This document shows, piece by piece, positions 1-5,348 of a stretch of DNA of 20,117 nucleotides; positions within the stretch are counted from its first letter, which is position 1, and each line of letters starts with the position of its first letter. Under the pieces are notes generated by a model that worked only from the letters and a program-made list of their open reading frames with translations, was not told where the DNA came from and ran no database searches. The position numbers and the translations under genes are program-made. The DNA is from a virus. The DNA lies in IMG/VR virus record IMGVR_UViG_3300031951_001529, positions 1-20,117 of that record; one strand, given 5' to 3'.

Positions 1-99
1 GTCCGAATTACCCGCGTGCGGGGGTGCTAGGAAGGACCCATCAACCGGCCACCGCTGTTCAGTAGGGCTTTGCATGCGTGTCGCGCTCACTTCCTTCAT
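1..99 (-). CDS. partial hypothetical protein, N-terminal 33 residues
   Basis: An open frame on the minus strand starts at an ATG (99-97) and runs off the window edge without a stop. It lies 16 bp beyond the stop of the 116-442 gene, in the same direction, so it could be the next gene of the right-early operon. The start has no clear ribosome binding site: the upstream bases are C-rich. In-frame alternatives are a GTG at 90 and an ATG at 75. The visible residues match no family I recognise. It could be a chance frame, because only 33 codons are seen. Confidence 0.3.
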   Translation of the reverse strand, partial: MKEVSATRMQSPTEQRWPVDGSFLAPPHAGNSD

Positions 100-115
100 G
101 GGGGAGACGGGGCGG

Positions 116-442
116 TCACGCCGCGTCGGAATAGGTCGACGAGTCACCAGGCAGGGAGTCGCCGATCACGCTGGCGCCCGCCACGCGGGAAGACCTGGCC
201 TCGTCTGCCGGTGTTGTTTCGTCGTGGGGACACCGCCGGCTGGTCCCCGCTCCACCCTCAACAAACATCTGGCACTGCGGCCCATCGGCCGGCAGCGGGT
301 TCAGCGGCACGCCGCGCTGGACGCGGCGGCAGTAGTCGGCAGCGAGGCGATCGGCCTCGGCCTTCTTGCGATCGGTCGACGGGCCATACAGCGCGGCATA
401 GCCAGCCAGCAGGTGGCGCGTGGGCACCTTGCGCTTCTTCAT
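116..442 (-). CDS. small phage protein of unknown function
   Basis: 108 residues, starting MKKRKVPTRHLL. I chose the ATG at 442 because it overlaps the stop of the upstream zinc-finger gene as ATGA (442-439), typical of translational coupling. The frame is open further upstream, but that part overlaps the neighbour. The N-terminal half is basic and looks helical, with a DRKKAEADRLAADYCRRV segment. The middle holds two cysteines and the C-terminal third is Ser/Thr/Ala-rich and probably disordered. No domain is recognised. It belongs to the leftward early operon that starts with the Cro-like genes. Confidence 0.55.
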   Translation of the reverse strand: MKKRKVPTRHLLAGYAALYGPSTDRKKAEADRLAADYCRRVQRGVPLNPLPADGPQCQMFVEGGAGTSRRCPHDETTPADEARSSRVAGASVIGDSLPGDSSTYSDAA

Positions 443-657
443 CGACGCGACCCTCGGGCGGTGAAGCGCTGGCGCTGCTCGGCCTCGCGCTGGTGCACCA
501 GGCACAGGCGTGCACCCAAGGCCATGCGGTACTCACCGATCGGCTCGCCGCACTCCTCGCAATGGGAGGCGCCACGCTTGGGCGCCGTGGCCTGGGCAAC
601 GGCAGCGTCGGTGGCGGCTTGCACCGCGTCTTGCACGCGGTCCATGTGGTCTGGCAT
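439..657 (-). CDS. TraR/DksA-type C4 zinc-finger protein
   Basis: 72 residues with a short N-terminal helix followed by a zinc-finger-like module: CEEC at residues 33-36 and CLVH at 52-55. The motif order and the GEPIGEYRM link match phage and plasmid TraR proteins, the short relatives of DksA that bind RNA polymerase in its secondary channel and alter promoter choice. The last zinc ligand appears to be His rather than Cys. In family members this protein shifts host transcription during infection; that role here is inferred from similarity. The start at 657 lies just after the CII-like stop (661); a second Met at residue 5 is possible. The end overlaps the next gene by ATGA. Confidence 0.75.
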   Translation of the reverse strand: MPDHMDRVQDAVQAATDAAVAQATAPKRGASHCEECGEPIGEYRMALGARLCLVHQREAEQRQRFTARGSRR

Positions 658-660
658 GGC

Positions 661-1047
661 TCAGCGCTTCCTTGGGATATTGGCCGGCGTAACGCCAGCC
701 GCGCTCATCAGTGCGGGGAGCAGCTTCACCAGCTCGCTGAGCTGGGCCATCGCCTCGGCCTGCTGCACGCCGGGGTCTTCGAGGAAGCGCTCGACGAGGT
801 AGTAGATGGGCCGGAGGTCGCGGGTCTTCTCGAGGTAGCGCTCGAACTCCTCGATGCCGAGGTCGCGCGGGCGATCATTGCCGCCGGCCAGCTTCTCGCT
901 TAGCTTCGACGGTGCCATGTCGACCTTGCCGGCCACGGCCGAGAGGCCGCGCTCATAGACGCCGTGGGCCACCACGTCGCGCAGGCTCTGGTAGCGGGCA
1001 GCGAGGCCCGGCTCAAACACCAGGGAAAGCTGGCGGGCCGGGGTCAT
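661..1047 (-). CDS. phage regulatory protein, CII (CP76) family
   Basis: 128 residues. The N-terminal two thirds (LVFEPGLAARYQSLRDVVAH, then a helix-turn-helix-like stretch AGKVDMAPSKLSEKLAGG) resemble the phage CII/CP76 regulatory family of betaproteobacterial and gammaproteobacterial phages. This is a DNA-binding regulator of the lysis-lysogeny choice, not closely related to lambda CII. The C-terminal part is predicted helical, with LSELVKLLPALMSAAG, and may mediate oligomerisation. Its place downstream of the Cro-like genes in the leftward early operon matches a cII position. The ATG at 1047 overlaps the stop of a 48-codon frame upstream (ATGA at 1047-1044). Confidence 0.75.
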   Translation of the reverse strand: MTPARQLSLVFEPGLAARYQSLRDVVAHGVYERGLSAVAGKVDMAPSKLSEKLAGGNDRPRDLGIEEFERYLEKTRDLRPIYYLVERFLEDPGVQQAEAMAQLSELVKLLPALMSAAGVTPANIPRKR

Positions 1048-1190
1048 CGGGAAACACCGTGACGAGGAGTTCCCATTGATTCCCGATGGCAGGCCAGACG
1101 ATGGCCGGCATGGACGCCCACATCACCCTCCGCGCGCTGCACGGCCTCGACGGCCGGCTGATCGCGGTGCTGTTCAGCCTTCGCGCGCAT
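1044..1190 (-). CDS. possible 48-residue protein between P-loop and CII-like genes
   Basis: A 48-codon frame (MRAKAEQHRDQPAVEAVQRA at its start) begins 4 bp after the P-loop gene stop and ends in an ATGA overlap with the CII-like gene. This tight fit on both sides is the main evidence. No family is recognised, no strong ribosome binding site is visible, and composition alone would not support it. It would fill what is otherwise a 146-bp gap in a densely packed operon. Confidence 0.35.
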   Translation of the reverse strand: MRAKAEQHRDQPAVEAVQRAEGDVGVHAGHRLACHRESMGTPRHGVSR

Positions 1191-1193
1191 CGC

Positions 1194-1388
1194 TCAGGCT
1201 TCCGCCATCGCACCAGCGAGGACGCTGGTCTGGCCCAGCACCAAGGCGCCATCCGGCACCGGGCTGCTACCGTCCCAATCGTCGACCACCGTGGTGCAGC
1301 CCAACAGCTGGGCCAGCTCGGCCGCGTTGCGCGACTTCCCTGCGCCCTGGGGCGCGAGCACGTAAACCGCCAAAGGATTGATAGACAT
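1194..1388 (-). CDS. P-loop mini-protein (NTP-binding)
   Basis: 64 residues from the ATG at 1388. It starts with a beta-strand-like segment, VYVLAPQGAGKS (residues 7-18), a good Walker A motif. A VVDDWDG segment follows near residue 30. The protein is far too short to be a full kinase or ATPase, so it resembles small phage P-loop proteins that cover only the first part of the fold. A GAGG ribosome binding site lies about 6 bp upstream. Its start codon overlaps, head to head, the start codon of the plus-strand gene at 1387 (shared bases 1387-1388). Function unknown; nucleotide binding is inferred from the motif only. Confidence 0.6.
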   Translation of the reverse strand: MSINPLAVYVLAPQGAGKSRNAAELAQLLGCTTVVDDWDGSSPVPDGALVLGQTSVLAGAMAEA

Positions 1389-1644
1389 GAACGACCTCGA
1401 AGACTTGGGGGAGGAGCAACAGGAGCCGATCACCACGCTCTCGGACGAGGGCGAGGTTTCGTTGCAGGTGCTTGCGGTGACCGCGCTGACGCACCTGGCC
1501 CTTCAACTCGCCGAGCAAGCCGGCGAAGCCACGCCGCGACCCTTGACCGAAGCCCAGCTCGATCGGGCTTGGCAGGTGATGCGGACAGAGCGGAACACGC
1601 TGGTTCGACTGATTGGCCGGGATCTGGGGTGGGAAACGAGCTGA
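1387..1644 (+). CDS. hypothetical acidic helical protein
   Basis: 85 residues, starting MNDLEDLGEEQQEP. A good ribosome binding site (AAAGGA, 1372-1377) lies 9 bp before the ATG, which is why I chose this start rather than the in-frame TTG at 1378. The sequence is acidic at the N-terminus and amphipathic-helical afterwards (LAVTALTHLALQLAEQAG, then AWQVMRTERNTLVRLIGRDL). No family is recognised. It is transcribed against the surrounding leftward operon, as moron or antisense-embedded genes often are. An Arg/Pro-rich frame on the opposite strand (1430-1702) looks like its shadow. Confidence 0.5.
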   Translation: MNDLEDLGEEQQEPITTLSDEGEVSLQVLAVTALTHLALQLAEQAGEATPRPLTEAQLDRAWQVMRTERNTLVRLIGRDLGWETS

Positions 1645-1810
1645 GGCCGGCGCCCGTCTCCTCGCGCTGCTGCTCAGGTGCGGCCGTAATCGGGAGGCTC
1701 ATCGGCTCACCCCGCCTTCGCCAGGGGAGCCGGCTCGGCCGCCGGAAAAGTGGCAGCCCCGTGATAGCCTCGGGCTCGCCAGAGCGTCGCGACCATCACG
1801 GAGCCACCCC

Positions 1811-2008
1811 ATGCTTGACCCTGAACTCGAAGTTCCCTGCCCGGGCTGCGGCCGCAAGTTCAAGCAGCGCCTCAGTGGGCTCAACCACCACAACCGCATC
1901 GCCTGCCCGCACTGCGGCAAGGCCATCGAGATCAGCGGAGACGGCGCAGACAAAGCCCAGGCCGAGCTCAAAAAGCTCGAGGACATGTTCAAGAAACTCG
2001 GCCGCTGA
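1811..2008 (+). CDS. zinc-ribbon protein
   Basis: 65 residues. CPGC at residues 10-13 and CPHC at 32-35 form a classic four-cysteine zinc ribbon, followed by a charged C-terminal helix (AQAELKKLEDMFKKLGR). A CGGAG ribosome binding site lies 7 bp before the ATG. Small proteins with this design are common in proteobacteria and their phages and have no assigned role; nucleic-acid or protein binding is likely. It is the second of two plus-strand genes placed inside the otherwise leftward right-early region and ends 100 bp before the convergent Cro-like gene. Confidence 0.7.
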   Translation: MLDPELEVPCPGCGRKFKQRLSGLNHHNRIACPHCGKAIEISGDGADKAQAELKKLEDMFKKLGR

Positions 2009-2108
2009 CTCGACGCACGCCACGCTGCGCAAGTCCGCAATGGCGGATGCAAGTGCAGGCGACGAGTGCAACGCGAGCTGCATCGGGAGCGTTGGCACGT
2101 TCATCACC

Positions 2109-2366
2109 TCAGCCCGCCTTGGCCAGCGCGGCGCCGGCTTGCTCGGGGGTACCGAACACATCAGGGCGCAGCTCGTGACGGCTCAGGCCGGTGTGCTCCT
2201 CGACCGTCCGGCAATGCCAAGCCGGGATACGGCCGGAGCGCTTCCAGCGGGTCAGGTTCTGCGGGCGGATGCCGCAGGCGTGGGCCAGCGCCTTCGAGGC
2301 GCCGTGGCTCATCAGCGACAGGGCTTGGGCAATGCGGCTAGCAGTGGGGTCGATGCGCCGGGCCAT
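2109..2366 (-). CDS. Cro/YdaS-like helix-turn-helix protein
   Basis: 85 residues. Residues about 11-50 hold a helix-turn-helix of the Cro/YdaS type (AQALSLMSHGASKALAHACG, then IRPQNLTRWKRSGRIP). The HTH is followed by the CRTVEEHTGLSRHELRPDVFG segment typical of this family, whose members read RxLRPDVF near the C-terminus. It would act as an early repressor of cI or as part of the switch. It starts 3 bp after the stop of the related gene at 2370 and is in the same operon. Both genes end in the same LAKAG residues, suggesting shared ancestry or local duplication. Confidence 0.7.
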   Translation of the reverse strand: MARRIDPTASRIAQALSLMSHGASKALAHACGIRPQNLTRWKRSGRIPAWHCRTVEEHTGLSRHELRPDVFGTPEQAGAALAKAG

Positions 2367-2369
2367 GGC

Positions 2370-2645
2370 TCAGCCCGCCTTCGCGAGGACGGGGACGACG
2401 TACGCCGTGACAACGCCATCGGCGTCGCGCTGAAACTCCACGTCAGGCCGGAGCTGCTCAGCACGAACAGCTCCTTCAGTCGCGGCCTCGATGGCGCCGC
2501 AGCGCTCGGGAGGCACAGCTCCACGGGCCAGCCAGTTCGAAACGGCGCTCTGGCGCACACCAAGCCGCCCTGCCAGCTCGGTAACCGAGCCGGCGGCCTT
2601 GATGGCTGCCAGAAGAGGGCTGAGGGAAGGGGTGATCGGGTCCAT
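2370..2645 (-). CDS. Cro/YdaS-like HTH protein, first gene of right-early operon
   Basis: 91 residues from the ATG at 2645; an upstream TTG at 2657 is possible but falls beside the first operator. A helix-turn-helix spans about residues 16-45 (GSVTELAGRLGVRQSAVSNW, then LARGAVPPERC), and the AEQLRPDVEF tail is typical of YdaS/Cro-like phage repressors. It is divergent from cI and directly next to the operator triad, exactly the position of lambda cro. The likely role is binding the same operators to lower cI transcription. No good Shine-Dalgarno is visible before the ATG. Confidence 0.75.
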   Translation of the reverse strand: MDPITPSLSPLLAAIKAAGSVTELAGRLGVRQSAVSNWLARGAVPPERCGAIEAATEGAVRAEQLRPDVEFQRDADGVVTAYVVPVLAKAG

Positions 2646-2657
2646 GGCCGCGATCAA

Positions 2658-2718
2658 ATCACGGAACGTGATCCCAATGCAACACCCAACGTGTTAGACG
2701 CGCCTCACGCTTTGTGAA
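2658..2718. promoter_or_regulatory. OR-like operator: three dyads, 23 bp apart
   Basis: Three 15-bp dyads of the form NNCAC-N5-GTGNN lie between the divergent Cro-like and cI genes: ATCAC-GGAAC-GTGAT (2658-2672), AACAC-CCAAC-GTGTT (2681-2695) and CTCAC-GCTTT-GTGAA (2704-2718). The first two are perfect inverted repeats; the third has one mismatched outer pair. Centres are at 2665, 2688 and 2711, exactly 23 bp apart. The same half-site recurs at 4312-4351. By analogy with lambda OR these are CI and Cro-like binding sites covering PRM and PR; I could not place convincing -10/-35 boxes for either promoter. Confidence 0.75.
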
Positions 2719-2728
2719 GAATGTGCAT

Positions 2729-3454
2729 ATGAGCTTTGCGTCGAACCTCAAAGCGCTGCGCCAAGCCAAGGGACTGACTCAGGAACAGCTAGCACACGCC
2801 TGCGGGTGGCGCGGCCAGAGCCGCGTCGCGAACTATGAGAGCACCGGCAAAAGCGGCAGAGAGCCCAGCGAAGCGGACATTCGCGCCCTCGCTGCCGCGC
2901 TCGAAGTCACGGTCGCTGAACTGTTCGGTGAGTACCCAAGTGCAGAAGACGAATACATCTCGCGCCGACACGAGAGAAGTGTCAGAGAACGCGATGAACT
3001 CAGGGCTTATGCGGGCCTACCGCCACTCAGCCATGACTTAGTCGAAGTCCCGGTCTTCGACCTCGAGGTCGCCGCCGGCGGCGGAGCAATGAACTTCGAC
3101 ATGCCCGCCAAGGGCTCGCTGATGTTTCAGGCCTCCAGCCTTCGGAAAAAGGGCATCAGCGCCAAGACAAGCGCAGTTGGCTACGTGCGCGGCGATTCAA
3201 TGCTGCCAAGACTCCGCGACGGCGACGCCCTGCTCTTTGATCGTGCAGACACCACCGTTCGCCCTGGGAAGGTCTACGTCATCCGGAAGGGCGACGAGGC
3301 CTTCGTGAAGCGCCTATTCCCCGAAGGCCTTCGGTATCGCGTCGTCAGCGACAACAAATCCGACCCGCAATGGACCGAATGGTACGTCGACGTCCACGAC
3401 CCTGATCTTGAGATTGTCGGCCGGGTGCGCTGGGTCGCGAGCTGGGAAGACTAA
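2729..3454 (+). CDS. cI: CI-type repressor with LexA-like S24 peptidase domain
   Basis: 241 residues. An XRE/CI helix-turn-helix fills about residues 5-65 (LKALRQAKGLTQEQLAHACG), followed by a linker and a C-terminal S24 peptidase domain. The probable self-cleavage site is the Ala-Gly near residues 116-117; catalytic Ser157 is in GDSMLP and Lys194 in AFVKRLF. Such repressors keep the prophage silent and cut themselves when RecA is activated by DNA damage. I chose the ATG at 2729, with GAAG about 9 bp upstream; GTG codons at 2714 and 2723 are in frame, but the first overlaps the third operator. The likely targets are the dyads at 2658-2718 and 4312-4351. The stop overlaps the convergent gene by 4 bp. 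Confidence 0.9.
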   Translation: MSFASNLKALRQAKGLTQEQLAHACGWRGQSRVANYESTGKSGREPSEADIRALAAALEVTVAELFGEYPSAEDEYISRRHERSVRERDELRAYAGLPPLSHDLVEVPVFDLEVAAGGGAMNFDMPAKGSLMFQASSLRKKGISAKTSAVGYVRGDSMLPRLRDGDALLFDRADTTVRPGKVYVIRKGDEAFVKRLFPEGLRYRVVSDNKSDPQWTEWYVDVHDPDLEIVGRVRWVASWED

Positions 3455-4257
3455 GAACGTCCCTCGCTTGGAGCTGACGCATTGCCTTCAGGCTTAGCAG
3501 CTTGCGGTCCGTTGCGCCAACGATCGTTGTCAAAGCCCTTGACGGTGAAATCGAGAGTTACAGGCGGATTCTGGAACAGCTTGATCTGAACCCGAGCGCG
3601 CTGCGCGCCTCGCATCTGCTCTATGAAACCCCGAGGATTTTGGAAGAACAGCATGGTGCTGTCGTTGCTCTCGGGCTCATTCATCTGCCAAGAGCGAACG
3701 GGGCCATCATCGAATCGCACATCGACAGTGCAGTCGTTGTACCTGCAGAGCATCTGCCCCTTGTATATCGAGATCATGGCGTCGACTCCGTACCGCGGGT
3801 GCTGCCGGATGATCAGCGCACCGTACTGTCTGCCCTCATAAGGGAAACCTAATTCGAATGAGTTCTCCGAACCCACTACAGCGGTTCGATTGACTCGATC
3901 GCTCATTGCATCCGTGTCTTCTTCGTAGATCCACTGCGGCGGCTTCGCCTCGCGAATCCGTGCAGCCTCAACAGCGTTCGCCTCCCGCGCAGCAGCGATC
4001 TCTTCAGGCGTCGGCGGGACAATGGCCGCAACCGGGGCTGCTACCTCGCTTTCTGCTGCAGGCGGCGAGGCTGGGCTGCTGTTTCCCGAGCGCGAGCAGG
4101 TTCCCAATAGCATCAGGAACGCCACGCCACCGAGCGAGAGAGCAATCAGCAGTCCGCAACCGCTGCTTTTCGCCTTCAGCGGATGCCCGCAAGCGGGACA
4201 AGCTGCAGCGGCTTTGGAGACCGGCACTCCACAAGCCGGGCACTGAGTCAGCGACAT
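3451..4257 (-). CDS. zinc-ribbon membrane protein in the rex position
   Basis: 268 residues. An N-terminal double-CPAC zinc ribbon (C6, C9, C20, C23) is followed by one membrane segment (about residues 35-53), an Ala/Pro/Glu-rich linker, and a soluble C-terminal domain of about 140 residues with beta-strand character (ISIYKGQMLCRYNDCTVDVR and others). A GGAGG ribosome binding site lies 5 bp before the ATG. The gene lies between cI and the OL-like operator, the place of rexAB in lambda, but on the opposite strand and convergent with cI. Its position suggests expression in the lysogen, perhaps lysogenic conversion or exclusion; that is inference. The zinc-ribbon-plus-membrane design is common in bacterial proteins of unknown role. 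The promoter could overlap the OL-like sites. Confidence 0.7.
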   Translation of the reverse strand: MSLTQCPACGVPVSKAAAACPACGHPLKAKSSGCGLLIALSLGGVAFLMLLGTCSRSGNSSPASPPAAESEVAAPVAAIVPPTPEEIAAAREANAVEAARIREAKPPQWIYEEDTDAMSDRVNRTAVVGSENSFELGFPYEGRQYGALIIRQHPRYGVDAMISIYKGQMLCRYNDCTVDVRFDDGPVRSWQMNEPESNDSTMLFFQNPRGFIEQMRGAQRARVQIKLFQNPPVTLDFTVKGFDNDRWRNGPQAAKPEGNASAPSEGRS

Positions 4258-4311
4258 AGGAACCTCCTTGTAGGTCGCGAAAAGACTACCCCCAGCCCGT
4301 GATTCATCAAA

Positions 4312-4351
4312 ATCACGCTACGTGTTGACAACCGGAATCACGTTAGGTGAT
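4312..4351. promoter_or_regulatory. OL-like operator: two dyads plus a half-site
   Basis: ATCAC-GCTAC-GTGTT (4312-4326) and ATCAC-GTTAG-GTGAT (4337-4351) match the three dyads beside cI in half-site and spacing. Centres are 25 bp apart. A lone GTGAT half-site at 4299-4303 sits where a third dyad centre would be, 23 bp upstream. The dyads overlap the -35 box and the expected -10 area of the plus-strand promoter, so CI binding should block the left-early operon. Confidence 0.75.
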
Positions 4352-4354
4352 GCT
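4325..4354 (+). promoter_or_regulatory. PL-like promoter of the early operon
   Basis: A perfect -35 box TTGACA is at 4325-4330. The best -10 by position is GATGCT (4349-4354, 18-bp spacer), which matches the consensus poorly, so the promoter may be weak or need help. TTGACA is part of GTTGACAAC, nearly palindromic, so a reverse -35 (TTGTCA) for the minus-strand gene at 4257 overlaps it. Confidence 0.55.
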
Positions 4355-4356
4355 CT

Positions 4357-4413
4357 CCCTGCGGCCTACCCCTGGCCGCAGGGCCACCCGGCGCCGCACC
4401 CCTCGGCGCCGGG
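4357..4413 (+). promoter_or_regulatory. tandem leader hairpins (put-like RNA candidate)
   Basis: Two perfect 10-bp stems with 7-base loops lie 3 bp apart in the 5' leader of the PL-like transcript. Hairpin 1: stems 4357-4366 and 4374-4383, loop TACCCCT. Hairpin 2: stems 4387-4396 and 4404-4413, loop CACCCCT. The stems differ in sequence but the loops are the same except for the first base. Neither is followed by a T-run, so they are not intrinsic terminators. Two adjacent stem-loops in an early leader recall the cis-acting put antiterminator RNAs of phage HK022; that role is inference. Confidence 0.6.
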
Positions 4414-4434
4414 GGCCCTCCACCTCGGAGGCCC
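4413..4434 (+). promoter_or_regulatory. possible hairpin masking a ribosome binding site
   Basis: GGGCCCTCC (4413-4421) can pair with GGAGGCCC (4427-4434), with one bulged C. The second arm contains the GGAGG ribosome binding site of the gene starting at 4438. If formed, it would reduce translation of the first operon gene. Confidence 0.35.
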
Positions 4435-4437
4435 GCC

Positions 4438-4680
4438 ATGCACACCGCCGCTGTCCTGCCCTTCCCCGTCCACCGCGCCCGCGACGCCGCGGCCGTGCGC
4501 CAGGCCATCCGGCTGCGCGGCGAGGCCGAGGGCCACGCCCACGAGGCCACACGCGCCGCCGCTGCGGCTGCCATCGACGCCCTGCTGATCGGCCGCGCGA
4601 GCGCCGGCTGGGCCATCCACGTCGGCTGCTGCGCGCTTCGCGGCCGCCCACTGCCGCGCCTGCGGGCGGTGAGCGCATGA
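4438..4680 (+). CDS. first gene of PL-like operon, unknown
   Basis: 80 residues, Ala/Arg-rich and mostly helical (VRQAIRLRGEAEGHAHEATR). A CGGAGG ribosome binding site lies 7 bp before the ATG. The stop overlaps the next start (ATGA, 4677-4680). No family is recognised. As the first gene behind the CI-repressed promoter it would be made first on induction, the place of N or of early host-takeover genes, but nothing in the sequence shows such a role. Confidence 0.6.
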   Translation: MHTAAVLPFPVHRARDAAAVRQAIRLRGEAEGHAHEATRAAAAAAIDALLIGRASAGWAIHVGCCALRGRPLPRLRAVSA

Positions 4681-4913
4681 GCAGCATCGTCCCCCTCAGC
4701 GCCGGCGAGCTGCTCGCCTTCGCGTTCGTCTGCGCGTGCTTCGGCGTGTCGATCGGCATCGGCTTCGCCGGGTGGATTGCCAGCAGGGATCCGAGCACCG
4801 AACGCCGCGGGAAGGGCCACGAGCCCACCGAAGAGAACCCGAACGTCCACCACCTGCCGCCGGCGAATGCGCCGCGGCTCACCCCGCACGAGCGCCGCCG
4901 CTTCCGGAGCTGA
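4677..4913 (+). CDS. small membrane protein
   Basis: 78 residues. One membrane segment spans about residues 9-33 (AGELLAFAFVCACFGVSIGI), followed by a short hydrophilic tail rich in Pro, His and Arg. It starts within the previous stop (ATGA). No family is recognised. It may be an inner-membrane early protein, one of several in this operon. Confidence 0.6.
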   Translation: MSSIVPLSAGELLAFAFVCACFGVSIGIGFAGWIASRDPSTERRGKGHEPTEENPNVHHLPPANAPRLTPHERRRFRS

Positions 4914-4914
4914 T

Positions 4915-5211
4915 ATGTCCAACGATTTCGCCACCCCTGAATCCCTCGAGCAGCTCGCCGACGACCACACCTCGGCCGGCCTGCTGATCTCCGCGGCAAC
5001 GTTCCGCGCGATGGCCAAGAGCTGGCGCGCCACCGAGCGCGCCCTCGCCGACGCCCAGGCCGAGAACAGCCGCCTGGCACTGTCGCTGCAGACGGCCAGC
5101 GCCACGGCCGCCCGCGTCGAGGTGCTCGCCGCCAGCGTCCTGAACACGCTCTGCGCCGCCGGCGCCCGCCCGCCGCGCCCGGTCGAGTCCCAGCCCGGGG
5201 TGCCGGCATGA
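4915..5211 (+). CDS. coiled-coil small protein, unknown
   Basis: 98 residues. After a short N-terminal part (SLEQLADDHTSAGLL) there is a long helix (about residues 28-70) with coiled-coil character, of a type seen in many small phage early proteins. It starts 1 bp after the previous stop and ends in an ATGA overlap with the next gene. No family is recognised. Confidence 0.6.
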   Translation: MSNDFATPESLEQLADDHTSAGLLISAATFRAMAKSWRATERALADAQAENSRLALSLQTASATAARVEVLAASVLNTLCAAGARPPRPVESQPGVPA

Positions 5212-5348
5212 CCGCCCTGGTGCTGATCCTGTGCGGCGTGGCGGCCGGCTGGTACGCCCGCAAGGCCTACGCCACCTGGCGCGCCGAGCGGGCCGTGGGG
5301 CTCGTCCTGCGCGGCCTCGACCCGAGCATCATCCGGAGGGCGCCGTGA
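5208..5348 (+). CDS. 46-residue membrane-anchored peptide
   Basis: A short frame starts with MTALVLILCGVAAGWYARKA, one membrane segment followed by a basic tail. The start overlaps the previous stop (ATGA) and the end overlaps the next start (GTGA, 5345-5348). This coupling on both sides fits the operon pattern and supports a real gene despite the short length. Function unknown. Confidence 0.6.
   Translation: MTALVLILCGVAAGWYARKAYATWRAERAVGLVLRGLDPSIIRRAP

Noticed and set aside
70-903. Long plus-strand frames opposite the early regulators
   Set aside because: Arg/Pro/His-rich composition and exact opposition to the zinc-finger and CII-like genes, which have recognisable motifs and ATGA coupling.
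1430-1702. Minus-strand frame starting MSLPITAAPEQQREE
   Set aside because: It lies opposite the 1387-1644 gene, which has the better ribosome binding site and composition; its second half is Arg/Pro-rich. It could still be a real but degenerate gene after the LAKAG end at 1707.
1796-2104. Minus-strand frame starting MNVPTLPMQLALHSS, directly after the Cro-like stop
   Set aside because: It is antisense to the four-cysteine zinc-ribbon gene, and the ribosome binding site is too close to the ATG.
1086-2717. 543-codon plus-strand frame
   Set aside because: It overlaps several better genes on both strands, is of low-complexity Ser/Arg/Gly composition, and shows no domain.
4357-4413. Intrinsic terminator in the PL leader
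   Set aside because: Two strong stems, but neither is followed by a run of T.
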